A DNA stretch of 64,000 bases from Isoetes taiwanensis (taxonomy: Eukaryota; Streptophyta; Lycopodiopsida; Isoetales; Isoetaceae), in the NCBI GenBank assembly GCA_021234155.1, contig JAJEKV010000004.1, forward strand, positions 20,935,619 through 20,999,618, in the 5' to 3' direction. The stretch's first letter is position 1. Each line of letters opens with the position of its first letter. The translations under genes were made by a program, and so were the position numbers. Shown here piece after piece: positions 21,801 through 34,239 of the stretch. The notes below the pieces were generated by a model. The model saw only the letters and a list, made by a program, of their open reading frames with translations, had not been told where the DNA came from and did no database searches.

Positions 21801-24800
21801 ATCTTTGCCGCAATAGATACAGAGCAAGCAGAGAGCCAGTATAAGGTAATTTCCACAGTAGGGAAGGCTAAAGCTAAGTCCTTCATAGTCTTGATAGACT
21901 CAGGAAGTAGCCATAACTTTGCATCCCCCAGAATGGTTCAAATGTTGAAGTTGAAGCCGCTAAAGTCAAAGCCCAGACCCGTGGTTTTAGCAAGTGGTGC
22001 AGTAAGGCAGACGGCGGGCAAGAGAATTAACTTCGACATCGACTTACCAGGGATTAATATCCAGATGGGGGCAGAAGTAATGGGCATTGGAAAGTATGAC
22101 TTGATCATAGGAATGGAGTACCTTGGGCCAGCAGGGGCCATTATCGACTGTGGAAAGCGGAAGGTGACCTTCCCAACGCCCGATGGCAAGATCATTGAAA
22201 TAACAGGTAAGGAAGTTGTTCCCATCATGCAGTGTATGTCTTCTAAACGGCTGTTCAAGTGCATCAAGAGTGAGCAAGTGGCATACATCTTCAAGCTTGA
22301 GATTAGTGAGCCAGAATCGGAAGGAAGCAAAGAAGACAAGGTGCTCAGCAAGTTGCCGAAGCAAGTAGCTAAGCTGATCACGGAGTTCCATGATCTCTTT
22401 CCAGATGAGATCAAGCAGCTCCCTCCTTATAGGGGAGTTGAGTGCGAGATTGCACTCGAACCAGGAACAAAGCCAACAAGTAAGGCTCCATATAGAATGA
22501 CAACGCAGGAGTTGTCGGAGCTGAAGAAGCAGTTGCAGGAGCTGCTCGACCTAGGTTTCATTAGACCTAGTGTCTCGCCGTTTGGAGCGCCTATTCTTTT
22601 TGTCAAGAAGAAGGACGGATCTTTGAGGATGTGCATAGACTATAGACAGTTGAATAAGCACACCATTAAGAACAAGTATGCGCTTCCAAGATCAGACGAC
22701 TTGATGGATCAGCTCCAGGGTGCAAAGATCTTCTCCAAAATCGACTTAAGGTCAGGTTATCATCAGATCAGGATAAAGGAAGAAGATATCCATAAGACCG
22801 CCTTCAGAACGCGGTATGGGCATTATGAGTTCACGTGAATGCCTTCGCTTATCAAATGCCCCCCGCAACGCTCATGAGGCTCATGAACGATATCTTCGAG
22901 GAGTTCCCGGACACCTTTGTAATTGTTTTCTTTGACGACATTTTGGTGTATAGCAGATCCCTTTGAAGAGCACGCACAACACTTGAGAAGAGTGCTAGAG
23001 AAGTTGAAGAGGCACCGGCTTTATGCGCCAAGTTGTCGGTGCCACGCCGCAAATGTAAAAGGTGGAGTATCTAGGTCATGTGATCTCAAAGCAGGAAGGC
23101 ATCTCAACAGACACCCGCCAAGATTGAAGCCGCCATTCAAGGGGCCGGGCACCAAGAATGTGCACGGTCAGAAGTTTCCTCGCCTAGCGGGGTACTACAG
23201 AAGTTCGTGGAAGAACTTTGCTAAGATAGCAGCCCCTGCTAATGACCGACGAGGGCGTAGAAGGTGAAAGATTGGGTAGAGCATTGGCACAAGAAAGCCC
23301 AAAAGGGGTTGAATTGTTGAAGGAAGCTTTAACAACAGCCCCCAAATCTTAACCCCGCCGGATCCCGAGAAAGATAAGCTTGTAGCAACAGATGCGAGTA
23401 AGATAGCTAGTGTGCAAAGGTGCTTATGCAAGAAGAGCGTGTGGTAGCGTATGATTCCAGGAAGATGAACGACGCCGAGACGCCGCTACCCAACGCAACG
23501 ATCGGGGAGTTGCTTGCGGTTGTCGTGGCATTAAGAATATGGAGGCATTATCTCTTGGGAAGGAAGTTCCAATTGGATACCGACCATCATGAGCCTCCAA
23601 TATGTATTCACACAACCACACCGACTGAGGCAGTACGGAGATGGATGGAGTTCCTCGAAGAATATGACTTTGATATAGTCTACAAGCCGGGGAAGCTCAA
23701 TGTGGTAGCAGATGCGCTTTCAAGGCATCCCCTGACAACTAGAGTGCATTGCAATGCAATTTCGACGCTCTCCAGCGACTTTGGTAAAAGGATTGAAGAG
23801 TCCTTGCCAACGGATGTGGATTTCAGGGAAGTATGGGCAAGCCTTTCGAAGGAGGCTAGAACAGATAAAGAGCGGGAGGCCTTCAAGCATTATAAGAAGG
23901 AAGGCAACCTGTTATACCATAAGAGCAAGTTGTGCGTACCCGAATCATCAGGTGTAAGGAAGTTAATCCTCCATGACACGCACAACAGCCCAATAGCTGG
24001 CCATGCGGGATTCATGAAAACATATTTCAAAGTGCGCAGCAGCTATTATTGGCCAGGAATGAAGAAGCAAATAGCTCGCTACATCAAGGAATGTCAGCTA
24101 TGCCAACAGACGAAGGCGGAGCAGCTTCGAATTCCAGGGGCATTAGAGCCATTAGCGGTGCCAAACGCTAAGTGGGAGGTAATCAGCATGGATTTCATCA
24201 CAGGACTCCCAAGAACAGTGAGAGGCAAGGATGCCTTGATGGTAGTGGTCGACAAGTTGTCGAAGATGGCACATTTTGTGCCTTGCGTAACCACGATACA
24301 AAGCTATGGATACAAAGAAAGCTCTTCACCAAAGAGATCTTCAGGCTTCATGGCATGCCAAGGGAGATCATCTCCGACAGGGATCCGAAGTTCATGAGCG
24401 CCTTTTGGCAAGACCTCTTTGCGACGATCCAGACGAAGCTATCCATGAGCACGGCATATCATCCTCGACGGATGGCCGCACGAGCGCCCAACAGATTTTA
24501 GAGGACATGCTACGAAACTATGTCTCGAATAAGCAAAGTATGTGGGAAGAATTTATTCACTTGGTGGAGTTTGCATACAATAGCACCAAGCAGGAATCAT
24601 CCCAAATGTCGCCGTTTATGATCAATTACGGCTATCGCGTTTAACTCCGCATTAATTTGGCACAACCCGTGTCAAAAGTGGAAGTTTCAAGCAGCCAGAT
24701 GTTGGCCGCATATGCGGCAGCTTGTAGAAGAAGTTAGAGGGTATCCGCTAGAAAGCAAGAAGTCGACAAAAGAGCATCGCCGACAAGCATCGAACAAAGA

Positions 24801-25292
24801 AGAGAGTTCAAAGTTGGAGATGATGTTTGGCTCAAGATCAAGGTGAAGGTGCAAAGCTCGGGATCGGCAATTGCAAGAAGCTTGCTCCAAGGTGGGCTGG
24901 ACCTTCGTAATAGTCGAGAAAGTAGGTAACCAAGCCTACAAGCTAGACTTGCCAAAGACACCTAAAGATTCATAAGGTCTTCCACGTGAGTTTGCCGAAG
25001 AAGAAGCATACCCCAAACCCGCATTTAAGTCTTGATTCGCCAACGTTGTTGGAAATGACGGAGGAACAAATTGGAAATAGTTCCAGAATTGATTCTTGAT
25101 AAAGCTTTCAAGAAAACGAGGAGATCAGAATTCCTCCAGTATTTGGTCAAGTGGAAACACTTACCAGTGGAAGACGCGACGTGGGTACTTAAGAAAGATT
25201 TAGTAAAGCAATACCCACAGTTTATGGAGCAATGGGACGGCAAGGTCATCTCCGAAGAAATCGGCTCAGGCATGTCGATTTGTGTAGGTTAA
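21801..25292 (+). pseudogene. pol: pol of gypsy copy 2 (frameshifted)
   Basis: Protease DSG near 21898, RT from about 22465 with YRQLNKH and [16 protein letters not shown] at about 22931-22942, RNase H about 23390-23730, integrase zinc region about 23965-24110 with its CQLCQQ intact, core to about 24640, chromodomain 25079-25240. The first 394 residues of the open stretch (21654-22838) are nearly identical with copy 1. Breaks cluster at about 22838-22880, 22965-23420, 23585-23640, 24290-24310, 24465-24490 and 24645-25070, partly the same spots as in copy 1. Confidence 0.9.
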
Positions 25293-26152
25293 TTCTTGTG
25301 TAGAAAGATTAATCTACGCATGCAACCTATGCTTGGTATGGGTCGCATGCGTTGCTACCGATGATGGGACCACTACGGTGATCTCTAGGGCGTGGTGTAA
25401 TGCCAATGTAGGCATGACCGCTCCGTTTGGGCTTGGGACAGTGGAAGGTAGATTAGAAAGTCTACTTCTGTCCCACGGAAGTAGACGACCTCGAGAGAAA
25501 GGAGGTCATGAAGGAATGCATGGATAGGGAAAGCACCTTTAGCCCCATATATGCTTTGATAGGAGGAATCTATCCTTCGCGCCCTCCACGCGAGAAGGAT
25601 ATCCTCCACGCTGGGCAACTAGAGGTGTAGGCATGAGCGGCATATAGGCATGTAGGCGCTGTCTCCGCGGCCATAATGGAAGATTCACCCTCTTTCTACG
25701 CCGGGAGATTAGCCATGCATCCATGTAGATAGGTGTGGTGGTCACCATATAACCAAAATTTTATTTAATAATTAAATGGTACTAACGTAGTGTCGACTGC
25801 TGCAGCAAAAGAGAGCCCGGAGGGCAAGGGAGGTCAAGACTATTGAAGACTTGCAACACAAATTTTGTTGGAATGTGTTGCAAGGAATGAAGAATACCTC
25901 GGACGTTAATTTTAAATTTTGATAAACTTAATTGTAATGTTAAGTGAATTTTGGAGTAATCCGTTAGTAATGTTGTGAGTTGATAAGTTATGTTATAATA
26001 TAATAATGTGATAATGGCATAAAAATATTACCTTAAGGTAATTTTAAGAAATGTGTAAGAATTATAGTAGTAATCGTATGTATCAGGTTGATTGCAGGTT
26101 ACGATGATCCCAAGGTGGGGAGACCCACGATGTTGCGGACAAAGATCATTTC
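25293..26152 (+). other. Noncoding tail between pol and 3' LTR, copy 2
   Basis: Similar to 10293-11147; no coding signal. A PPT-like block also lies about 40 bp before the true tract. Confidence 0.6.
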
Positions 26153-26166
26153 AAGGTGGGGGAGAA
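26153..26166 (+). other. Polypurine tract, copy 2
   Basis: AAGGTGGGGGAGAA directly before the 3' LTR. Confidence 0.9.
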
Positions 26167-27835
26167 TGTGGCGTTCAAAGACAAAGATACGCCCCGACGC
26201 GTATACCGCATCGCCTCGCCACGCCGCATTACACGCCACTCCGGTGGCGGTAATGCGCTAGCGTGTAGCCAGGTGAGTAGCCCTAGGGGGCAACTTGCCA
26301 GAAATATGTGCAACTATTAATGTGCACATTTCCCAATGTACACATTAATGTGGGCACACATTTCCAAGTGGACACTTCATGCCAAGTGGGCCACACCCAT
26401 AGGTGCAATTAATGTGCACATTTTCCAATGTACACATTAATGTGGGCACACATTTCCATGTGTGCACATTTGGCCACCTAGCCCTTAAAGGCAAGTGGGC
26501 CCATTTCCAATTATCCCACATGCCAAAAAGGGATAATTGGAAACCCTAGCCAACTCCCTTGTCTATTTAGGGTAGGAAACCCTAACTAGCCCATTTTTCG
26601 ATTTTAGGGCTTCAGAACTCTGTTTTGGCTGCCTCAACAGCCAAAACTGCATCCCAGACTCGGATTAGGAGAGTTGCATCCTTAGTTTCTCTAGATTCGA
26701 AGCGCCAAACAGGATGGTCGAAGCTCAGTCGAGGAGCCCCTCAGGGATCAGGTATTTGGCCAATTAGATAGTCTAAACCCTATTTTAGTCATTGAATCAG
26801 TAGGTTTAGCCTATTAGATTGGCCATCCAGACTTCTAGATAGCAGATTCTAACTAAAGAACCTAACTCTATGTTGTAGGTTAGATCTTGTTCTCTAGTTC
26901 TTCTGTGATGTATATGGATGATGTATCTCTATGAACTCCTTGTATTGGGAAGGGGGGGTAGAGACCTAAAGCTTTGTAGATGATGCTCCTAGAGTAGCCT
27001 CTCTAGCACACCTTGTAGATGCGGCTCAGGCACAAGAGCCACACCGGTTGTGGGTGAAGGGGCGGACCGGCTTATAAAGAGGTTCGTGTTTCGACTCGAG
27101 GCGCATCCCTATGGTGTGTTAGTGCTGCCGGGGATCGGTGTGACTAGGTCTAATGGCTTTTACCGCTGCGTGTGGGCAAGGCATGGGCTCGACACTCGCG
27201 TGAGGTGGTGAATATGACCTTCCATTGAGTTCAAGTCGATACGGCAAAGGGGCCCTCTAGTCACCTTGAGTCAAAGATGTAGATCTCTGGAGGGAGAGAT
27301 CCCTACCGCCCCATCGGAACTGGGGAGATGTAACCCGGGATATAGCCCCTTGGCTATGCATCCGGGCTGGCTGGCCAGTCCCAACACTTTTCAGCCTACT
27401 CGCAAAGTGTGCAATGGGAGGGGCGGATGGAGTGGACAACCTAAGCCATGTTCATATGCCCCCAAATCCATTGCCATGAATTCGCATCCGCAATGAACTC
27501 TGGAGACCCAAGCCATCAGTCATCCCTTGAGTCTGAGCCTTGGGTAGGGCTCCCTATGTGATGTGCTGATCTTTGTCTATGCAGATATGTGGAGGACCAT
27601 CCTTCGTGATGGTCATATGATGTGATGTATGTGCTACTGACATGTATGTTTACGCTTCCGCAGCTAGGTAGGCCCTGAGGGAGACGGGGTGCAATGACCC
27701 TTCCACTCTTCCCACTGGAACCCGTCACGGTTGCAGTGTCATGTGGAGGGCCCTGTATTAGCATGGAGCTGGTATGGGGGATGAACTCCTGTTTGTATAC
27801 GGTGAGTGCACCGTATACGTGTAGGGGACGTCACA
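26167..27835 (+). repeat. 3' LTR of gypsy copy 2
   Basis: 1669 bp, TGTGGCGTTC ... ACGTCACA, followed by the CTTGT duplication. Carries the same U3 tandem repeat (from about 26316) as the other LTRs. Confidence 0.93.
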
Positions 27836-27840
27836 CTTGT
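27836..27840. repeat. Target site duplication CTTGT, right, gypsy copy 2
   Basis: Second copy of the five-base duplication. Confidence 0.9.
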
Positions 27841-28071
27841 GGATGGCTAGAAGGTGAGAGTGCATGGCTATGGGAGAGCCTGGTGTACAACAGATTCTTC
27901 CCGGAAGAATTGTTTACACCTATTTCTTCTGTGACTCCCCAATCTGAGGTTCTGCTTCTTGAATCTTGGTTGAGGGAGTTTGTGGGAGATAGGGATGCAA
28001 GTGCGGCTGGCATTTTCCATACGCATTGTTCGTGGTCAGATAGCAAAATAGTGGTGAAAGTTTATAGTTAG
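27841..28071 (+). pseudogene. LINE small 5' ORF, remainder after gypsy copy 2
   Basis: Continues in frame from the 15 codons at 14384-14428 (GWLEGESAWLWESLVYNRFF...) to a stop at 28069-28071. If the gypsy element and one duplication are removed, an uninterrupted 91-residue ORF results, 48 nt before ORF1. No family recognised; not a standard part of plant L1 as I know it. Confidence 0.6.
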
Positions 28072-28119
28072 GAGTGCAGATTGTTTGCAGATCAGTGGTG
28101 AGTTAGGAAATATTAAAAA

Positions 28120-30240
28120 ATGGAAAAAAAAGGACAGGATTCGTTGGAAACAGTGGGTCAGGGGACAGGGCTGTCTGGGAATGTACAACAGGTGGGACAG
28201 ATGGGACTGATATTGGGAAATGTGCAGAATTTACAGAAAGGGCCAGATTTGGGGAAAAAAGGGACAATAGTGACGGGAGAAAATAATAACGGGATTACAG
28301 AGCTATTGGATACCATTAGTACCCTAAGTGCAAAAGGCCATAGCCAAATCCGGGAGATAGTGGGTCATCTTGCAGCGATTGAAAAAGGTGAACAGGTGAA
28401 GGAATTTGTAGCTTTTGGGGATTTCCTTACCTCTACTGCAGATATGGTGAACACTAGGAGATCTTCAGGAGTGGGGACCCTGCAGCGCCAGAAGGAGGCA
28501 GTGGATCAAATATTGGACTATGCGAATCAAGTGGGGGAAGAAGTGCGAAAGGGACTACTTGCAGACAAAGAACCAGTGTTTGTGGGTAAGCCTCTTCGAA
28601 ATGCAGCTGTAGAAAATAAACTTAAATTTCTGAAATCTCGAGGTCTTATTGGTTGCATTCGTCATGAGGGGGTAAGACTTCAATTTTTAAAAGGGGAACT
28701 AGAGAGATTGGAACAGGGGGTCGTTATCAGCGGTATCTATTGGGTTGACTTTCCATTTTTTATGGTAGAATGTGGTAATAGTCAAACAGCCAATATTCTT
28801 CTCAAACAGGGTACTATTTCCAAAGCCAACACTCAAGTTTTCTTCCAGAAATGGTACCCATCCTTTGATTCCCAAAGCTTCTCTGAACTTTTCCACCCGG
28901 CTTGGACATATCTACAAGGACTAAACCCACTGTACTGGAATGAGCAATCTTTGCTCACTCTGTTTCAGAACACAGGGAATATCATAAGCTGGGAAATCTC
29001 CCAAGACAAAGCCCCAAAAGTATGGGCACAAATTGATATCCTGAAGCCAATCCCTGAAGAAATCAAATTTATGGATTACTTTGGTAATCCTAAATCCTTG
29101 AAGTTGGTATGGCAGGGTCTGCCTCAGCCATGCTCGGCTTGTGGTATCAGACTCCATGGAGGAAAAATTTGTAAAGGGGGAAGGGAGATTAAGATTGGGC
29201 TAAAGGAAGTGAACCCAGGGAAGAAGAAGGAGGAGGGCTGGATTACACCAAATAAAGGAAGGTTAGAAAGACAAAGGCAGAACAGGAATGGCAGTGAGAA
29301 AAGAAAAAGAAGGAAACAGAGAATCAGAGAAGAAAAAGAGAAAGAAAAGGCTAAGGCAGAGTATGGAAGGAGTGTGGAAAAGAAGACAAGGAGTGAATGG
29401 AAAAAGAAAGTGCAATTCATGGAGGAATCTTCGAAAGTTAAGGTCCTCAATAATCCCGAGTCTAAAGGAAAAAGCATCATGGTGAACCCCACTGAAAGAA
29501 ACAGATCCAGTTCTCTGTCAATCAGGGAACCTCAAAGTGTCGGGAATGATTACTCCTCTTCTGAGGAATCAGCTGGATATAAAGAAAAAGGGGGGCCAAG
29601 CTCACCCAAGTCTAGTGTTGATTCCCCTCTACCTGTTGTGGAGCTTTTTCCCAAAGAGCCAGGGAGCATTGAGAGGGTATCAGAACAAGTGCCTTCCACA
29701 GATATTCATTCTGATCATGATGGGGCCTTTCCTGAAAATACAAGTACAGGTGTAGATCTAAACATAGATCTAAACATGTCACAGGGACAGGCAGAAGCTG
29801 AGCAGGACAATGTTCTGAGCCAAAAGGTTATGACTCCAGGCCAAGGAATTGGTGTTGAGCACATTAGTAGACCTCTAAGTCCAGCTGGCCAAGAATTGGG
29901 AGCTCACCCCCAAATGCTTGTAACTCCAGTAGGCCAGGGAACTAATTGTGAACAAACCAATAGACTTGTAAGCCCTGCTGGGCAAGAGTTGATACAAGAC
30001 ACACATGTGACAGAAAAAGATATCTTCAAAACTCCAGCTGCACAGTTAAGAGAATTGAAAGACAATTCATCCATACTGCATGGAAAGTTCTGGGAGGGGG
30101 AAGAGGATAGTGAAGATGAAAATGGGGGGAATCCAAAAGAACTAACATTTGCCACCCCACTTCCACAGACAAAAAGAAGACAGAAGAAGGTCTATACCCC
30201 CAGGGAGAATGGGCCTGTAACCAGAAGTTCCAAAGTCTAA
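28120..30240 (+). CDS. LINE ORF1, RNA-binding protein with zinc knuckle
   Basis: Intact 706-residue ORF. The first 150 residues are Gly/Gln-rich and then helical. A region of the DUF4283 type (about residues 165-330, with FFMVECGNSQTANILL and WTYLQGLNPLYWNE) precedes a classic CCHC knuckle CSACGIRLHGGKIC (29131-29172). The rest is a Lys/Arg/Glu-rich then low-complexity tail with three near-repeats of the type SPAGQELGAHPQ and TPVGQGTNCEQ. This is the nucleic-acid-binding ORF1 of plant L1 elements. Its stop overlaps the ORF2 start by one base. Confidence 0.88.
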   Translation: MEKKGQDSLETVGQGTGLSGNVQQVGQMGLILGNVQNLQKGPDLGKKGTIVTGENNNGITELLDTISTLSAKGHSQIREIVGHLAAIEKGEQVKEFVAFGDFLTSTADMVNTRRSSGVGTLQRQKEAVDQILDYANQVGEEVRKGLLADKEPVFVGKPLRNAAVENKLKFLKSRGLIGCIRHEGVRLQFLKGELERLEQGVVISGIYWVDFPFFMVECGNSQTANILLKQGTISKANTQVFFQKWYPSFDSQSFSELFHPAWTYLQGLNPLYWNEQSLLTLFQNTGNIISWEISQDKAPKVWAQIDILKPIPEEIKFMDYFGNPKSLKLVWQGLPQPCSACGIRLHGGKICKGGREIKIGLKEVNPGKKKEEGWITPNKGRLERQRQNRNGSEKRKRRKQRIREEKEKEKAKAEYGRSVEKKTRSEWKKKVQFMEESSKVKVLNNPESKGKSIMVNPTERNRSSSLSIREPQSVGNDYSSSEESAGYKEKGGPSSPKSSVDSPLPVVELFPKEPGSIERVSEQVPSTDIHSDHDGAFPENTSTGVDLNIDLNMSQGQAEAEQDNVLSQKVMTPGQGIGVEHISRPLSPAGQELGAHPQMLVTPVGQGTNCEQTNRLVSPAGQELIQDTHVTEKDIFKTPAAQLRELKDNSSILHGKFWEGEEDSEDENGGNPKELTFATPLPQTKRRQKKVYTPRENGPVTRSSKV

Positions 30241-33200
30241 TGAAGATTGTGTCTTGGAATTTAAGAGGGATTAAGGGCCCCCTAAAGAGGAAAAGGGCTC
30301 TGATTGCTTTGAAAGAACTAAAGGCAGACATAATCTTGCTGCAAGAGCATAGACTACCTGTCTTTGAGGCATCAAATCTAGGCACATGGATCTTCCCCAA
30401 TGGAGACTCAATATGGGCCCCAGCAGATGGCACAAAAGGGGGCATCTGTATTGCTTGGAATGGATATAAAAAGATGAGTTCCTTTGTGCACCCTTCAGGC
30501 AGATGGCAGGTGGTTTTCTTGGAGGTAGAACAAGAAAGTATAGGCATTATCAATGTATATGCTTCCACTTCCCCTGAAGAGAGGGAGATACAATGGAAAA
30601 GTATGACAGAGTGGCTGCAGGGACAGAATACAAATAATTGGATTCTCAGTGGAGATTTCAATAATACTCCCTCATGGGAGCAGAAAGCAGGGAAAAAACT
30701 CAACATGTCAAAGGGGGAGAGAACACAATGGGACAAATTGGCCCATAACTTTGTATATCACGCCCCCTCTTCGTCTAATGCATACTCTTGGTGTAACAAA
30801 AGACAAGGGAATGACAGGGTATATTGCCTCCTTGATAGGTTCTACACCAATATTTCTACCTTAGATGGATGGGATAGTTTGATTATTGAGAATGACTGCA
30901 GTAACTCAATATCTGATCATTATCCACAAGTTCTGGACACAGGTATCCTGCCTCAGAATAGATATGCTGACACATCATTCAAGCTTAATGTTAGTTTGCT
31001 GAATAACAAGACCTTTTGTGAAGACTTTGTAAGGTTTTATGCTACTCTGGAGAGAGTCAATGCTAGTGGCTCTATGAAAGAGTTCATTAGGAAATGTAAG
31101 CAGATCAAAAACTGGATTAAGCAATGGGGTAGGGAGTGGAACAAAAAGAAGAAACGGGAAAAGATGGAAGTGTATTTGGAAATGAGGGATATCAGACAGA
31201 AGCTTTTTCTAGACAAAACTAATGTGTCCTTGCAACAGAGAGAGGAACTCCTGGAAAGGAAAGTAAAGCTAATTGAAGAACATGAAGCTAAAAGCTTGGC
31301 AGTCAAGAGTAGAAGTCTGTATGTCAACCAAATGGATGACTGTAGCTCTAAGTTCTTCTATAGAGTAGCTAAAAGTAGGATCATGAACAATGGAATAGTC
31401 TCACTACATGATGAAAATCAGGGTGAACTTTCCAAACAAGAGGACATCCAGAAATTATTCTTCAATAAATACAAGGAGCTTTTTGCAGCCACCTGTACAG
31501 ATAATGGAAAAATGATGGAGTTCTTTGACTACCTTGGCCCGAAGGATACACATATTGAAGATCAGCAGCTTCTAGCCACTCCAATGGAGACAGAGATTCT
31601 TACAACTATCAGAAGTATGGCTCATGGGAAAAGCCCGGGTCCTGATGGACTGCCACCGGAATTTTATGAACACTTTTGGAGCATTATGGATAAAGACATT
31701 ACTACATTTATCCAAGGAGCCTGGCAGGCAAGGAATTTACACCCAGCAATAAATGCAGGTTTAATTGCACTAGTGCCAAAGGTGGACAAACCCTCTACAT
31801 TCTCAGACTGGAGGCCAATATCTCTCACAAATGTATCATACAAGATACTGGCCAAAATTTTTGCTAATAGAATCAAGAAAATCTTGCAGGAAAAAATTAA
31901 TCCAGTTCAGTCAGGCTTTCTCCCAGGCAGAAGCATACTGGATAACTTCATTGGGGCTTATGAGGGTTTACATTAGAATGGGATTTCCAACCAAGGATGT
32001 GTACTGCTCAAACTGGACTTTAGGAGAGCCTATGATACCATCAATTGGAACTTCCTATACAAAGCCATGGACCAGTTAGGGTTTTCAGAGCAAGTGATTG
32101 CAAAAATTGATGGATTCAATGCTACAGGGTGCTCTGCAGTCATGGTTAATGGTTCCCCATCCTCCTTCTTTGAATGCAAAAGAGGGGTCAGACAGGGATG
32201 TCCTCTGGCTCCCTATCTGTTCCTTATTGTGGCTGAAATGGTAACAAGGATCATCATGAAGATGCAACAAACAGACAGAATCTGTAGTCTCAAGCTCCCT
32301 AGTTCAACCGACACCTTGTCAGTTATGCAGTATGCTGATGACACGTTTGTGTTTTTAAGAAAGCAGGGAGACAGCATTAAGAACTTTTTGGAGGCAATGG
32401 ATCTCTTTGGAAAGGCATCTGGGGTGGTTTTAAATAAAGATAAGTGTGCAATCATTCTGGACAGCTCAGATGACAGTATCCATGGAATCAAAGTATGTGG
32501 CCTCCATAATGCTACCAAACTATTGGGCCTACCTCTTGCTCTCAACATGAGTATGCATGGTTTATGGGAGCCAATTGTAATCAAAATTAAAAAGAAACTC
32601 CAAATGTACCCCAAGTCTTTATCTTTGGCTGGAAGGGTGCAAATAATTAATGGAGTTATAGCCCGGCTCTCATGTTTATTTTTCTTGACCATAATTGCGA
32701 GATAAGAAAACATACGGGGAGTTAGAGGTCATCATGAAAGAATTTATATGGCAAGGGGCACACATGGTGGGATGGAAGCATCTCACCCTCCCTAGGAAAA
32801 GAGGAGGACTAGGATGTAAAGATCTGTTTTTACAGGCCCAGGTTTTGGCAGCTAAACTAGTGTGGAGATCTTTGGTGTCAACATCAAGGTCTCCTGCCCT
32901 TCTACTTACCAAATTCTGGATTCAGAAAACTTCTTTGGTAGGGAGTCCATCTACCCCTCACCACCTCCCAGATTCAGCATTTTACCAACTTAATCCTGCT
33001 CCAGGTACATCTGTCATTATGAGAAGAATTATCCAAGCCTGGAACAAGGTTTCTGTTTGTTTTAAGGCCCAGCCAATTGGAAATGTTTCTAGGGACTTTA
33101 ACTTCTTTTGGCATCAGGGTTTAGTTGATGAGGAAGATGGATGTCTAGCCTTAAAGCATCCAAGGAAATACAAAGAATGGAAACTCAGTGGATTGGATAC

Positions 33201-34156
33201 TGTTGGAAATATGTTAAATGGTGAAGAATGGAAAACATGGTAGGAAATATCCAATGTGGTACAGAACTCCACCTCGAACAGGAACATTCATAAGATCCTC
33301 ACTAGACATCAGATGGGAAATACAAACCTAGTTAGAGATCAGAACTGGACTGTACAAGGCAAAGGTTACAGTGTGGCCAGAATATATGACCTGCTGCTTT
33401 GTGACCATGGAACTAAAGTCTCAAATCAGTGGGGTTGTACAGAGAAGGAGGCCATCAGGGTCATAAAGAAAGGGGGTGTAAATATGGTAATGCTACCCAA
33501 AAAAGCGCGAAAGCACATAGCACCTAAAGCACCTATGACTAAGAAAAAATGTGTCATAACTTGACCTCCACAATTTGTACGCTCCTCCACAAGATCTATA
33601 TCATCGCTCCTTGCCTTCCTACATCATATATATTGTTTTTTAAGTAACAACTCTAAGGTCGTTGAAGAGAAATGTCTTCAAGCAAAGCACCTAAAGCACT
33701 TGTCCAGATGGTGCTTTTTGGGTAGCATTACCATATTTACACCCAAGGGTGGAAATTGCAGTGTGCAAAAAAGGTTATTTTCTTCAGATGGCTGGTGCTC
33801 AATAAAGGGCAAAATACAATGCTCAAATCTCTTATAGATGTCCTTTAGGATGTGGCCAAGCTGAAACATCCTGCCATATCTTTATATGTCCATGGTTGGC
33901 ACCTTTTTGGACATGGTTAAGCCACTACATAGGTCCTCCCCCTGCCTCAGAACAGCAGTTATATGACTTTTTAGCAAATAGTTCTCCCTTCATGGACACC
34001 ATTAGAACTCTTGCTCTTTGGACCATATGGAAACATAGAAATGGTGTTGCTATAAATCAGAACAACCCGGATCTGAATCTCCTCAAAACAACAATCCAAT
34101 TGGAGCTGGCAGAGGCAGCCATGGCTCATAGATTGAGCAGGGGGAACAAATTATGA
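30240..34156 (+). pseudogene. LINE ORF2, endonuclease-reverse transcriptase (broken)
   Basis: Starts MKIVSWNLRGIKG, the APE-type endonuclease start; SGDFNN near 30650 and SDHYP near 30915 are further endonuclease motifs. RT shows GKSPGPDGLPPEF near 31630, GFLPGRSILDN, GVRQGCPLAPYLFL near 32190 and the catalytic YADD at 32331-32342. A C-terminal zinc region CPLGCGQAETSCHIFIC lies near 33840-33890. Breaks: in-frame TAG at 31974, frameshift near 32700, TAG at 33241, the MITE at 33474-33744, and a frame change near 33830. The frame is otherwise long and clear. Confidence 0.88.
33474..33744. mobile_element. MITE nested in LINE ORF2
   Basis: About 30-bp terminal inverted repeats: GGGTGTAAATATGGTAATGC at the left end, its complement at the right end (ending ATTTACACCC). 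Flanked by AAGG on both sides. Removing 275 bp (element plus one AAGG) restores the LINE frame VIKKG-WKLQ, which supports the borders. No coding capacity; superfamily not assigned. Confidence 0.8.
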
Positions 34157-34239
34157 CGTAAATTGGGATGGTTTGGGATCCTTTCAAGGGTTCTATGCTT
34201 TTTTTCTCTTCTTATTTTAATAATCTTTGTGCTTTGGTG

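Larger units (their letters stand above)
14429..27835 (+). mobile_element. Ty3/gypsy chromovirus copy 2, carrying a histone H3 cassette (complete)
   Basis: Complete element of 13,407 bp with both LTRs, primer site, cassette (ORF A, ORF B), gag, pol, polypurine tract and matching CTTGT duplications, inserted in the small 5' ORF of a LINE. The two LTRs are identical over long stretches, so the insertion is fairly recent, yet gag-pol has many small frame breaks. Pol is nearly the same as in copy 1 while the cassette is strongly different. Confidence 0.96.
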
